From Eumeta japonica (Eukaryota; Arthropoda; Insecta; Lepidoptera; Psychidae), in contig BGZK01000545.1 in the NCBI GenBank assembly GCA_005406025.1, positions 62,001 to 126,000 of the forward strand: 64,000 nucleotides of DNA. Reading direction: 5' to 3'. This document shows positions 34,141-45,879 of the stretch, in pieces. Every line of letters starts with the position of its first letter. Position 1 is the stretch's first letter. The position numbers were made by a program, and so were the translations under genes. The notes beneath the pieces were generated by a model. It saw nothing but the letters and a program-made list of their open reading frames with translations. It was not told the DNA's origin and did not search any database.

Positions 34141-34479
34141 ATGGAAGCTAAACGCCTAAGTTTTAAGGGTGCAAATTTTAAAAGCCTTAAAGCGATATTC
34201 GTTGCTTTAGTGCTTATTTATTTTTTCTCGCAACGTTCTAAAACGATAGTAGAAATATTCAATATCATGTTATTCATAGCCAATTATACGAACTATTGGA
34301 AATACCTTACAGATTTCACGACCCGAGCAAAAGAACTAATAAAACTTGAGGCACGCGGAGCGTCTTTGGAATACCAGACAGCGAGCACTGGAATTTCCAA
34401 TAACTGCAATTCTTTACTCGATCGGACATCGGAAATTTTTAAGCCGGTTTATGTTTTGTTTGAGGGCAATAGCCTTTAA
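34141..34479 (+). CDS. Candidate single-exon ORF, 112 codons, unknown
   Basis: An ATG-started frame (a non-ATG extension to 34123 is possible) preceded by a TATA-like box and followed by AATAAA at 34562-34567. The predicted protein starts basic (MEAKRLSFKG), has one hydrophobic segment at about residues 16-27 (AIFVALVLIYFF), then a mixed C-terminal half. No family is recognised. A frame of this length is expected about twice by chance in a window of this size and composition, so I keep the confidence low. The alternative is non-coding DNA. Confidence 0.22.
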   Translation: MEAKRLSFKGANFKSLKAIFVALVLIYFFSQRSKTIVEIFNIMLFIANYTNYWKYLTDFTTRAKELIKLEARGASLEYQTASTGISNNCNSLLDRTSEIFKPVYVLFEGNSL

Positions 34480-35629
34480 ATAGACAAAAAAAAAAGTTCT
34501 ACAAAGGCTTTATAAAAAAAAATGCTTCACATTGCAATTATATCATTTAATACATACATATAATAAAATTGTAAACGAGCCATGTGTGTAATTTAAATAC
34601 TTTTTAGAAAAAAAAAACGATTTATGCTCGTCGTTACTGACGCAAAAATAATAGAATTTTTTGTTGTGTTTGTCTGTGCTTTATGCACGCTAATCTCAGA
34701 AACGGCTTATTCGATTTGAAAGCGATTTTCACTGTTGTATTATGGCAAGCTTCCCGTAATATTTAGTGTTTATTTAATTACAATCGATCGACAAACAAAA
34801 AGAAATATGTTAATCTTGTATCTAAGTTTATGATATACATAAAAATTACAACAAACATATCGAAATTTATTTTTTTACCATTGATGTATTTATTGATATG
34901 TAAGGATATTTACCGGCAAGTTTACACACATTTCTTTCTAACGACATGCTAATGTTCAGCATTAACTGGGAAAATAAGAAGAATTACATTGTCGCCGTCT
35001 CGAAATGTAACCTTCTACAACATACAATATATAGCGAACAAATAAAACATGTAAAAGACAACAATAATATGATGTTATCTGGGTAAGTTATAGGGTATGT
35101 TTTGTTACAGAAACGCAATAAGCAGTGACGATAACGGTGAATAGAGTTGGAAAAAAGAAGCTTTTAGGGCCCTGAAATGACTTACGCTGAATAAACCATA
35201 AGATATGTATCATATTAGTGTGATAAATAATTGTCAATCTTAAAAAGACATTCAAAAATGTTCGCGATAGCATATGTATTTATCTTTTAAGGATGATTCA
35301 CAACAAACAATTTTTGTCTTTGAAATAACACCCAAATTTGTCAACGGCGGAAAAGCAGCTGGTGTCCATTAAAAAAACGAGAAATATTGTAACAAAAGGT
35401 TTAATATGTTTTTTAAATTAGAAAACAAAAAATCTACAGATTACCTAAATTATTATTAATCTCATAATTAACATAGCCAAGTAAAATTCTACTTTATTTA
35501 TAAAAAAAAAAAAAAACTAAACGATTCTGTAGTCCTCGTGAGCGGGGACGCAGGCGCTGTTAGTTTTAAATAAAAGTTTATACCATTTGAATTATAACGT
35601 ATAATGTGATAAGTGCAAGGCAGATTTAT
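34480..35629. other. AT-rich intergenic DNA
   Basis: Poly-A tracts and no genes. A short GC patch, CCTCGTGAGCGGGGACGCAG at 35534, stands out but is unexplained. Confidence 0.4.
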
Positions 35630-35937
35630 GCGTCAATAGCAGCACGTGAGCAGTATTACACGACCACAGCACGTTGTCCTAATTGGCATAGCCCATCTAA
35701 GATAGACCTTGTACAAGTCGGTGCTAGATAATTATAACACAAGAAAGTGATGTTCTCATATGTTACTCATGTTATTCCAAAGCATACCGACATATTAAAA
35801 GATTTGAAACAAATCGCCGTTTTGCCTACAACGCTAAACCGGCTAACCTTAACACGTGACATCATAATTTTTCCATACGTTATACCCCGTCCATACGACC
35901 ACGACCATCAATCACCAGGGACAATGTGGGGCGTGTT

Positions 35938-36146
35938 ATGAGCGAGGAGGAGGGCGCGTGAGTCGAAGCCTCTCGGGTGGGGGCCGCTCGTAAGAAATGC
36001 GCTCACCTTAACAGCTTTTACCCTTTTGTTGTTTCGCAGATGTACAGCGAAGGGCCGATCGCAGCGCGAAACGGTCATTAGCCTACATCTTTTGTGGTTC
36101 CTTCGTAACGTTGGTCGATATTGACCTATAAGCGAAAGTTGGGCAA
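35938..36146 (+). CDS. Possible short spliced CDS in a GC island
   Basis: An ATG at 35938 opens MSEEEG and reaches a strong donor, GGCGC|GTGAGT (exon end 35957). An 80-base intron follows, with a good pyrimidine tract and TTTCGCAG acceptor ending at 36039. Joining 35938-35957 to the sequence from 36040 gives a 34-codon frame ending at TGA about 36122; the upper boundary given here is approximate. The pairing of strong donor and acceptor over such a short distance is unusual in this AT-rich window. It may instead be part of a non-coding transcript or a 5' untranslated region. The segment 35630-36110 is a GC island with CACGTG boxes (35643, 35853). Confidence 0.22.
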
Positions 36147-36149
36147 AAT

Positions 36150-36935
36150 TTATTTAATCAAAGGCCATTATAATACTGTCGTTATCCTGTCTACAATACA
36201 AAAACATTCGAATAAAAGAACCCTACTAAATCTGTCTTCCTTTATGAACTGTTTACCTGTGAATATAAATCTTTTGCAGGAATCAAAGGAATTACCGTAT
36301 CACATTTATTTAATTTAAAATTTACGTCTTACATTCTAATAAAAATTTTAATTAAAGTGTATTCTGTACCTCGTCTAGTAAATTATCGTTAAAAATGATT
36401 TGAATAGAACGCGTTTGCGTATAGCTTCTTTGCACATAGATCACGAAGATTTTGAGCGCAATCTTTCATAATCACTACCTAACCGTCTTTTAATAACTTA
36501 ACAAGTTTTAGAAATGCGAAATTGGTATATTCACCACAAGATGTCAGGGATAGTTCAATATGACGTAACGCTTTTTGTAAAAAACGATACTATCGTTGTC
36601 TTAAAATTGAAATGTTCGCATACGCACTAAAATTAATTTACTAATCGGTGCATCAGTGAATTGAAAACAGTGAAGTGTTTAATTGTTTTGACTTTGATGT
36701 GTATCGCCGAAAGAATTAATTATAAAGATACTGTCATCTTTGATTTATATAAATAATTACGATTACCCTGTAGTTATATCACTAATCGTAATTTTATCAT
36801 GATAATATTAAAAAGTTAAGAAAAAGGCATACTATCTTTGACAAGAGAAACTAACAGAAAACAAGTTGATATGAAATTAACAAAACATATTCGCTCAACA
36901 ACTCTCACAAGTTTCGAGTCATCAACACACAACAC
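36150..36935. other. AT-rich intergenic DNA
   Basis: No supported feature. Confidence 0.4.
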
Positions 36936-37170
36936 CCCGTCCGACGTCCGAAAACAGCACATCCCTAATCTAATAAAATTTTAGATCGCATCAACCTAAT
37001 CTGGACCTGCTAGCTCCGTATCAATATAAATAAAGGGGAGCGCTAATTGCAGGCCGGAGGCGGCCATCCATCAATCGGCGCGGCTCCAACTAATTCGCTC
37101 GTTTGTTCGACCGCCTCACTGGGATCTGATGGAACCGCACCAAGCAAACACGGGCCTAAGCCTTTAGTAG
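36936..37170. promoter_or_regulatory. GC-rich island with homeodomain/PBC-type sites
   Basis: It contains GCGCTAATTGCAGG, CCATCCATCAATCGG (a PBC/Extradenticle-like ATCAATC), CCAACTAATTCGC and, upstream, ATAAATAAAGGGG, all within 150 bases of GC-rich DNA. Clustered ATTA and ATCAATC sites fit a developmental enhancer. The target gene is not visible. The 62-codon frame at 37047 lacks an ATG and is not called. Confidence 0.3.
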
Positions 37171-38129
37171 GCCACCTACCTATATACCAAAATTGGTATA
37201 CATTGAAAGTTAGACACGGTTTTAAATTAGAATAATCAAAGTATTAAGATAGAATCAGTGCAATGAAGTAGATGTGAGTTGTACAAGTACGTGATATCGT
37301 AATTCTTAAAATATGTAATCACATTTCCCATAATTTCTTTGTGCTTGCTCAATATATTAGTTATATAACATTTTAAATTATTTATAATAACATAAACGTA
37401 AGTGCAATTTTGTGCCTTTAAAAAAACTATCGACACAAATACAAGCTGTTAATAAAAAAGTATTAGATGTTTGTAATTTTTTCCTACTAGTTGTACTAAT
37501 AGCCATATAAAATAAGAGGTGTCGATTGATCAATATAGTTATTAGTTTCCGTCTTCGGAACGACAGATCATAGTAGATATTAAATTTCTCGCTTGTAAGA
37601 TGTAAATTACATTTTTAAACTTTTTACTTGACTTCAAATATTTTGGATATGTATTACCCAATTACTTTCTTAATAATTTCACTTTCTGTTTTTGTTTCTC
37701 ATGAAAACGGCTAATTTCCAAAAACAAGCTTTTAACTTTTATGTATTTTTTTTTTGTATCATGTTGACATCTTTCGAATTTTAATCAGTAGCCGGTCGAA
37801 ACAACTTTCACGAAGTATCACATAAAACCTTTATTTGAATGACTGCATCAAAATGAAACACTTTTATGTCACCGTTTCAAAGAGAAGACATCTGCTCGCC
37901 TCAGAGGCGATGTTTGGAAGTGTTTATAATTCAGGCGACCCTTACTGTAGTCGTTTTGGTATTATACCCTTTTTTGTTTTAATGTTATACTTTAATTTTG
38001 AATTGTATTGAACTGTTTTATAATTAAATTCAAAACTAAATAGGTTGTTCCAATAAAAAAAATACTCTAGAACTGCAGAAGCTTTAAAATTTCTAAGGCA
38101 ATTTTTTCTCATCCTGTAAGCGCACACCC

Positions 38130-38290
38130 TCCTACAATCTTTTCTATTTCAGATTAAACAACTCGGACCACAAGCTCCCACGATGGTTAGGCGCGGTCAC
38201 GACCGGGACCGACACCTTAAACTACCGAAGGCACAGAAGAAGCGGTCTTTGGCTCGACTTAATTTAAAAAGATTAATTAATTAAATTTAA
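38130..38290. repeat. Old SINE-like fragment
   Basis: GCGGTCACGACCGGGACCGA and ACCTTAAACTACCGAAGGCA resemble the body of the SINE at 3640-3965 (ACCGACGGCTTAAACG ... CCCCGAGGCA). Strongly diverged. The flanks 37171-38129 are AT-rich without features. Confidence 0.35.
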
Positions 38291-38700
38291 GGGTCGGTTC
38301 ACCTGTGACCGGGAATTGGAACCTTCTGATTCGAAAATAATATGTTGACCACACTCGGTCACTACCGCTGGTTCATCAGGTTATAATCCTTGTAGAAATT
38401 TAATCAGCTCAAAGGTTCTTCAACTAATCAAATCTTCTGACGTTATGCCCATGACGATGTTACTAACGAACATATTTTCTAAGGTTCCACGAGATTTGAT
38501 TATCGATCGATTGATATCAGTAAGAAACACTTTTACTGCTTAATCCAAAAGGGGCACGACTTTACGTTGTAATGTTAGAATTAAAACTATGGTTTGAATA
38601 TTGTGAGAATCCAGTATTTATAACAAAATATATACAAAAATATTGTACATGGACGTTACTCTTTTTAATGAAAACCTTTATTTGTATCAATACGTCAGAC

Positions 38701-38753
38701 TTAAAAATAGTACGACGTGTAAACTTAAAACTTACACGTAATACTATTTTTAA
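38701..38753. repeat. 22-bp inverted repeat
   Basis: Arms 38701-38722 and 38732-38753 (TTAAAAATAGTACGACGTGT and its inverse, two mismatches) with a 9-base loop. Compact and unexplained. Confidence 0.65.
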
Positions 38754-38929
38754 TACAAAATATTATATAAAAACAAAACATATCATTGTAACGTACAAAA
38801 AATCACCGTACAATAATAAAATTGATCATATTTAAATAATGATTTTAAATCACAAAAACTACTACAAACACAGCAACACAGCGACCTGAGTCATCGAGTT
38901 TTCCAAATTAAATTCGTATATTCACTTCG

Positions 38930-39125
38930 AAACTGTACAGTCAGCTCCCAATAACTATAAGTAGACGAAGGGATCCGCGGAGGGAAAAGTTTTCCTTCTA
39001 ACAGTCGGCACGTAAAGCCCATACAAATGAGTCCGAGAGAGTTATAGCTGCACGAGCTTTGAAGGGACGCTCCCGTGATAATCCCTTAGCCGCCTCCCAC
39101 CTACCGCCACTACCTTTTCGAATAT
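38930..39125. other. GC-richer island
   Basis: AGGGATCCGCGGAGGGAAAA to CCTCCCACCTACCGCCACTA, with no ORF or splice signal. From 39126 to 40450 the DNA is AT-rich with nothing recognised. Confidence 0.2.
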
Positions 39126-40452
39126 TCAAAACATTTTGGTATGGTAAGAGCGTGGTTTAGCGATGAGTACGCCATCTGTACACCTACAGCATTAAACACT
39201 GTTTTGTATGATTGAATTTATTAAATAACACGGATAAAAATCAAGAAATGGGCGTTTGAAGACGAGATCTTTCTTCATACGTTTGATAATATGTAAATCA
39301 CTTGTACAGTTTTTAATTGCTATAAGCAGACTGTTCATTTAATGCAGTTGTTTACACATATCCGAATAAGTTCATTTGTTTTAAATGAATAATGATATAC
39401 ATTTTCTCATGTGTACCGTTTGTCGTATATTTGTCCAAAAATATCATCTTTAATGAACACTTGTTAATATTCGTACATACATAACTCATAACTTACAATA
39501 TTTTATAGTGTATTTTGCATGCATGAAATGCATTTAAAAGATGTAACTTTAACAAATATAATAAATGAATGTGCCTATATTAAGCCTTGATTGAGATTAG
39601 TGCAATGAATTGCAATGCAGGCTTTTTCTTTTAATGGTTCGGTGCACTAGAAGTGTAGTCTATACGTCCGAAAATGGCAACAGGGAGAAAATACAAACAC
39701 TTATGATCGCGCGTGGAATAGACCCAGTAACCTTCTATATTAATTGGCGTTAATTAATATTTTAAGTGTAATTTTAAAAACTCGAAACAAAATTAAAGCC
39801 AATCGTAAAAGTTTTTCACCATTAATTTTCGATTAAGTACAATAATCATAAAATATGTGTAATAACGTATTTTGTAATTATTGCAATACTTATAACATAA
39901 AGTTCGTTGTTAAACGAACAACATTAAAGTAATGAAAAAATATTTAACATCTTGTTACTATTCTGAATTTAATAAAGATTACTTTTATTGAATTTATTCA
40001 GTAGATACTTAGATAACCTACAAAAATGTCTTATTGCAGGCTACCTGTAGGCGTGAAAGACACGTAGATTGAGTTTACTCGTAAAGTTCGATGACCGATT
40101 AACTTCACTGAATAGTTGTTAGTAGTTTAAATAGTAGAAACTTTTTGTTATAAGATCACGCCTATTTCCCAGAAGAGTAGACATAGACCACAGCTTTGCA
40201 CATGGTACATTATTTGCATATTTTTCTTGCTTTACCGACGTCATCGATCGTTTAACGTATATAAGTTCGTCGGTTTGAAGTGCTTAAAATTTGTCTGGTT
40301 TGTATACGCATGTCATCGATTTGGTCTGTATAAGATTTTTCTAGTGCAATCCTTTCTGACCCTTTCAGCACATCCCTTTACCGAAATAATTGAATATTTT
40401 CCTATTGAACGAATCCTAAAACATTGAACGAGCTGTTATTAAAAAATAACAA

Positions 40453-40490
40453 TTTTTAAATTATCTTAAAGGAATAAGATAATTAAAAAA
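40453..40490. repeat. AT-rich hairpin
   Basis: Arms 40453-40468 and 40475-40490 (16 bp, one mismatch) around AAGGAA, just before dispersed repeat copy 2. Confidence 0.5.
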
Positions 40491-40507
40491 TAAACACTTG
40501 CTTAGTT

Positions 40508-40640
40508 ATTCGATATCTGTCAATCCTCTCGAATCAATATTCAATTCTTTGGATAGAGATTTGTAATGGAGGAGCAGATTCGAGGGTCAGCAGTGGGTGC
40601 ATGCTGCATGTTAATGCATGTTGCAGACAAGCATCAAAAA
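40508..40640 (+). repeat. Dispersed repeat, copy 2
   Basis: Matches 2035-2150 in the same orientation, with extra bases (GTAATGGAGGAGCAG) between the two conserved halves. Confidence 0.6.
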
Positions 40641-40849
40641 TTATTTCATTTTTTCTATTAACACTATCAGATCTTTTTCCCCGAAAGGGGTAGGCAGACA
40701 TCACTCATTTTCACATGGTACGATCTGTATTCAGTTCATCGAAAAGTCGATGATCGCGTCATTAAACAGATGTTTGATCGAAACACGTCCTACTAGTTAC
40801 GGTCAATCAGTTATGCACGTGATTTTTTATACAATTTAAGAGGTAAAGA

Positions 40850-41170
40850 AGCATGGTACCACCAGATAACAGATAATCACCGCCACCCGTGGACACTTGC
40901 AACTCCAGGCGAGTCATAAGTGCATCGTCGGCCTTTTAAGAAGGAATGGGAAATCTGATGGGAAATGGAGTACCGGCATTTTTAGAAAAGAATAATCTGA
41001 TTCAGTGGGAGTGGGCTACCGTAACTCTCCCTCACCGAACGAAACGTAACGGCGGAAACTGATGCTTCACGTCTGCTTCCTATGAGAGGGTAATGTCTCA
41101 CCTGTGGAACCGGCTCATTTTCGTGTTGCAACCGAGTTGATCAAATCATGGTCCTACGACATGCATCAAT
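40850..41170 (+). mobile_element. LINE/SINE-like fragment, copy 2
   Basis: ATCACCGCCACCCGTGGACA, GTGCATCGTCGGCCTTTTAA, GAAGGAATGGGAAATCTGATG and ACGGCGGAAACTGATGCTTC. The last three blocks align with 14700-14930. The wording is that of a very abundant moth repeat. Truncated, non-coding. Confidence 0.6.
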
Positions 41171-41187
41171 ATAGCATGAATATATTT

Positions 41188-41405
41188 ACTACTAGCTGTC
41201 CCGCCCACTTCGCTGGGTAATTTTTATTATAAATAAAATGGCGAAGGATTTACAGAATTCGAAAAATGAGTAGCCTAGAACCATCTACAAATCATTCCGC
41301 ATCGAATGTCGCGAATCATTCCGCAGTCCTATATCTATACGTTTAGTAGTTTTTACGTGATTGGCGAACAAAGATAACCTATTTTCATTATATATGTATA
41401 GATTT
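41188..41405 (+). mobile_element. Non-LTR element remnant (CTAGCTGTCCCGCCC type)
   Basis: It starts TACTAGCTGTCCCGCCCACT followed by TCGCTGGGTAATTTTTATTA. It ends with AGTAGTTTTTACGTGATTGG, CGAACAAAGATAACC and TATATATGTATAGAT. Insect RTE-like LINEs and derived SINEs carry exactly this sort of head and end. Internal sequence is short, so only a fragment survives. Confidence 0.6.
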
Positions 41406-41514
41406 ACATACTAAGTAACGTATTTGGAAAGACACATTCCAGAATTCAAAAAAAAAATGAATACGCCTCGTCGCCATCGAAATCGAAACAATCCATAGGA
41501 TAATATATTAGCAT

Positions 41515-42060
41515 CACTTCTCATTTCCGGCGCTGACCGAGCGCCCCGCGCGCCGTGAGTTACGCGCGTCCTTTTGAAGTGGAGGGCCTCTCCACACGTT
41601 AAGGAACATATTTTTTGCGGGCCCCAAATAAATCATAGTAACGAGCACGCCGACCCGCGCCGCCGCGCTCTCGAGAAACGTTTTCGCGCTTTTCCCTGCA
41701 CTTTGTATTCGACGCGTCCCGTTAGCCACCTACGTCCGTTTGAAGGTGTTTTATAGAATGAAATACCTATCCATAATATTTTGAGGGGACAATCGTTTGC
41801 CGATGACTGGGAATTTATGATTGTACGAACACTCGAAAGGAACGTTTTGTCAGGAAGAATCACCCCATTGCTGAGCAAAGCCTCTCACGATTTCTTTTAT
41901 TTGAAATCGAATGATTCGGACGTCGAGCCGTTCATATTGACCCGATGGATTAAAAACGACCGTCGGCGACGACGTGATGACTACATCCAGAACCTGTAGC
42001 TGAACGTGCTCTCGGAGGCACACAGCGGGTGGTACTATTTGACTAGGTTAAAAACTTATT
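41515..42060. promoter_or_regulatory. CpG-rich island with overlapping ORFs
   Basis: Very CpG-rich from 41520 to 41740 (GCGCCCCGCGCGCCGTGAGT; CCGACCCGCGCCGCCGCGCT), including a Hox-like CAAATAAATCATAG at 41625. From 41781 a + frame of 72 codons runs to 41999 but begins with TTG, and minus frames overlap it. I see no family match. It is most like a promoter or enhancer island, possibly with an unrecognised exon. Confidence 0.25.
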
Positions 42061-42469
42061 CGTCAATTCGCCCGTGGTTCTGTTACGAACCACCGAGCTT
42101 CCGCTGCTCTAAAAAAAATTTACATGATAATCATTTACAAAATATACTTGATGGCAAAATATGTTTTTGTTTACAAGATGCAGTGATTCGATATAAATCG
42201 ATGCTAGATATATTTTTCGCTAAATTAGATTTGGGTGGACATCTCCATTGAAGGCGGTTTTTTATTTCTTCGAATGGTCGTAAGATACACACCATCTTTA
42301 ACGGCAGGAGCGCTGATACATAAAAACTATGAGGAATCCGTTTTTACGTACAAATTAATAATGTTAAAGCAAATCACGAGGGAGATTTAAGTGTTACCAA
42401 CAACTATTCAAGACGTGTTGATGCATAAATTCAAAACCGTATAAGTAAATACAGTATTTGTGTTAATAT

Positions 42470-42525
42470 TCCAGGGCCAATACTCCGCTCGAGATCGGAG
42501 TTAGGGTTGAAATGGGGTTTGGGAC
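42470..42525. repeat. Purine-form minisatellite fragment, copy D
   Basis: CTCGAGATCGGAGTTAGGGT and GAAATGGGGTTTGGGACAG match the degenerate purine pattern of 24530-24665. Confidence 0.3.
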
Positions 42526-42779
42526 AGATAAAACAAAAAGCGATTGGACTTAAGAACTTATGGCATGTCTCTACACGAGCGAACACACACGTATAGTTGA
42601 ATTGATTAATTCTTAATTTAAAAAAAAACATTATTGTGATTTAGTCTTTTGCTATTCAAAAGATTAAATAATTTTAGTGGTGGAACTAAAATATTAGTAA
42701 TTTGAAAGATTCTAACAATAGTTTTTGATTACACTTTACATTATTTCATTACAAAGAAGCTTTTCTTGCTGTTCCGCTA

Positions 42780-43110
42780 GCACAGATAATGAATCTCGAT
42801 TGAGATTTCAATCTTTGTTAAAACCTAGAGTTTGGCCTGGTCCTAGGCTCATTACTGATTCCATGTTCAATTCTAGTCCCGGTTTTAAAATTTCCATGTC
42901 TCTCTCTTGTTCTTTCTGTCTCCCTTTCCCTTTTCTCTCCCTTTCTCTCTCATTATGGCTTTCTTTTAGCTACTCCTTTTCCTCACCTTTTCACTCCATA
43001 TATATGTATATCTCGCCCCTGTAGCGCTTCTTCTTTCGCTCTATCTGCTTCTTTCTGACTTTTCCATCTTAATCTTATCCTCTTTTTTCTTTCTTTTTAT
43101 TTTTATTATA
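42780..43110. repeat. Minisatellite fragment plus long polypyrimidine tract
   Basis: 42780-42895 has the ATTCTAGTCCCGGTTTT-type degenerate repeat. 42897-43100 is almost pure C/T on the + strand (TCTCCCTTTCCCTTTTCTCT and similar), broken by a TATATATGTATA run at 43000. A related C/T tract lies at 48070-48160. Such asymmetric tracts can form triplex (H-)DNA. Confidence 0.6.
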
Positions 43111-43925
43111 CATCTTATACCTCTCTAAGCAAACCGAAAAAAAGAGACATGCTTAATGAAATGAAATAAACGTAATGATTTTTTCATTATAATTTTTCTA
43201 CAACATTAACACAATTTACTGAGACAATATATTTATATTCAAATATATATATGTATATATATACATATAAAGATAAAGAGACAGATAGCCCAGACAAACT
43301 GGCATTCGTTTACAATTTAAAGGACAGTATTATTCAACCAGTATTCAAAATTTTATTAAAATTCGTTTATTCACTGTTGGTATAAGATATACAGAAAGAC
43401 AAACAAAATACATATAGCTTTTAGTTCATGCGACAATGCTATGAATATAGTAAAGTACATCAAAGTCGGTTACTCTAATATCAAATTTTGGGAAGAGTCA
43501 GAGAGATAGATATGATGTAGTTCATATTTTACGAGAAAATATACATTATAAGTAGACACAATTTTATTAAATTCGGATGGCCATTGTGGATTATAAGGAG
43601 AAATTTTAACAAACAATCAGACAGATTAACAAAAAGTAAATTAAATAATAATATAGCAATGTCAAGTTTGATTAAAATCGTCAAATATGTTACACGAACG
43701 AATGCATTCAAGGAATCAATATGTTTTACCACATTTTTATTGACTCGCTTTCTTGTCTGTCTGTTGGTTTGTTGGTTTCTCAAATGTACTTGAGATTCAA
43801 TTTATTGCAAAATTTCACATTCACAATACTAAAAACAGAAAATAATATTTGTGAGACTGTAATTACTATTGGATGCACCCCATGTTATTCAGTTAAAATA
43901 TTACAGATATTTTCATACCTGTCAA
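43111..43925. other. AT-rich intergenic DNA
   Basis: It holds a (TA)-rich tract with an ATATATATGTATATATATAC palindrome at about 43245-43265 and chance ORFs on both strands at 43529-44014. No gene is supported. Confidence 0.4.
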
Positions 43926-44322
43926 AAACGGGCCAAGTACGAATCGAATTCGCACACGAGGTTCCGTCCCACATTACAATATTGAACACTACATACATTT
44001 TTAAAAATAGTTAATGAATTTTTTTTTTTAAGTTCATATTTTTTTATAACCACTATAGTAATACACACTGTGTGAACGTTTTACCTATTGCCATTATTAA
44101 AATAAACTCCAAAAAAAAAAATGGGGGCCGCCATGAATTTTTAATTAGAAATATTTTTATTTTTATTGTTCTATAACAATGTATGTGTATTTCTATTACC
44201 CCTATCCGTAATAGAAATACACATACTGTGGAAATTTTATCTGTCTAGCTATTACGATTCATGAGATACAGCCCACTGACACACAAACAGACGGACTGTA
44301 GAGGCTTAGTAATAGGGTGCGT
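43926..44322 (+). mobile_element. Lepidopteran element, full length, about 400 bp
   Basis: The head CGGGCCAAGTACGAATCGAA is followed by ACACGAGGTTCCGTCCCACA and GAACACTACATACATTTTTA. The tail reads CATGAGATACAGCCCACTGA, CACACAAACAGACGGACTG, then GGCTTAGTAATAGGGT. This tail wording is characteristic of one subfamily. It contains a perfect 19-bp hairpin (44181-44226). Confidence 0.7.
44181..44226. repeat. Perfect 19-bp hairpin in element
   Basis: Arms 44181-44199 (GTATGTGTATTTCTATTAC) and 44208-44226 are exact inverse complements around the 8-base loop CCCTATCC. Confidence 0.85.
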
Positions 44323-45879
44323 TGACACAATTTGTATACGAAACACTGATAATTTACAATCACAAAATAGAAATTATTTTAAATTCTTTAGACAGTTTTA
44401 AAACTGGTAAATAATATATATATATGTATTATTTTATTTTTGACAATAGTTATTCTATGCAATCCTTCGGTCAGCACACGCTGATGACGCCAACGCCCAG
44501 CGGAGCTTTTTCTCCCCATTTTGTATGCGTTATTTCCGTCAATGAAATAATTTGAAATTTTGAACCAAAAAATTTTTGAACTGCCGTTTCAAATGAAACA
44601 GACATTAAATGATATTCGAAGCTTATATCGATACGTAATTGCCGACCACAGCCGAGTCGGTTTTATCATTGGCAGAGATCAGCGAGCGCAAACTTACAAG
44701 CAGACGAACGAACAAGAAATCCGTTTACGATTACACTACATATTTACGTAGATTAATCGTGTCATGTTTAGTAGCAAAATAATATTTTAGAACACAAAAA
44801 TCACCATATGTTATTCGTGTTTCTTTGACTGCATTTTATAATAACCGCCGAAATATTATACAAACACGAAACGTCTATCCGAAAATAAAAATATCTCTCT
44901 CTTACGTAACAATCCCGAAATAGAGCATATTAGTTCCACGCTTTAAAAGAAACAACATCAAAGCGAAGAAAATTAAAAACGATTAAATTAAGCTTAATGT
45001 CTCCGACGCACGATCGCCGAGTCTTAAAAATACGGAGTAGCGTGAAGCGTCACTAAATTGTGACGCTAAAACTGTCAAAAGTATGTAAAATATCGGTGAT
45101 TCAACACGACACGGTCGCAAGTTAGCTATCGCTTCATTAACCGATACTAATAAACTTGACCCGGCACTTGGGATATAACGAATACGTTTACGGGAACCTG
45201 TTACAGAAGTTATTATCAAATCGTTAAGTTACAGTCAAATTTAAGGAGGACAAATTTTACAAGAAGAATTCAGCAAGATTGACTCGCTAATGTAGTCTGG
45301 GCAAAATATTTAGACACCTGAGCTTTGCTCCACGTGCGTAAAGTTTGCCGTGTGGATATAATAATTTTCCATAGGAAAAGTTGTTAATATTTATTCTCAT
45401 ACAAATAATATGAAAAATATACTTACGTATTTTATTTATATGGTGCCGTTTTTTGTTGAGAAACAATGACGTAGTGGCAATGTAATTAGTTCCCTTAAAA
45501 TTCCAGAATGGGTGCTTAACACAACAACAATTAGATTTTTTTTAAAGTTATCCAAATAGATAATTTTGAAAAGCACACCTATAACACAATAAAATTATTC
45601 GTAGCAATCGTTAGAGCCGCTGCGAGATCGCCGTGGAATATACAACTAGAATTGCGTATTCAATAGTAGAGAATGATGTACAATGCGCATTGAAAAAGAA
45701 GGAACAGTTTTTTGGCATAAAGGAATTCGTTCGCTATCTCCCACAGTGTCGTATCATTTGATATTAGCAATAAATTTATTTAAGTTTATAATAAATACAC
45801 AAACAATTAAATTGTTGATTTTATTTGTTATGTGTTTTGTATCTCTATTTAAATTTTATTTTGCGTCAGGGTCTTGATT
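44323..45879. other. Mixed AT-rich DNA with two GC-richer patches
   Basis: The patches are at 44465-44760 (ACGCTGATGACGCCAACGCC; CCGACCACAGCCGAGTCGGT) and 45000-45200 (open minus frame, 44983-45219). Neither has a recognisable protein, splice site or repeat match in the window. A (TA)n tract lies at 44417-44430. Confidence 0.3.

Noticed and set aside
41781..41999. 72-codon + ORF after the 41.5 kb island
   Set aside because: It begins with TTG, overlaps minus-strand frames, and shows no recognisable family or splice sites; left as part of the island.
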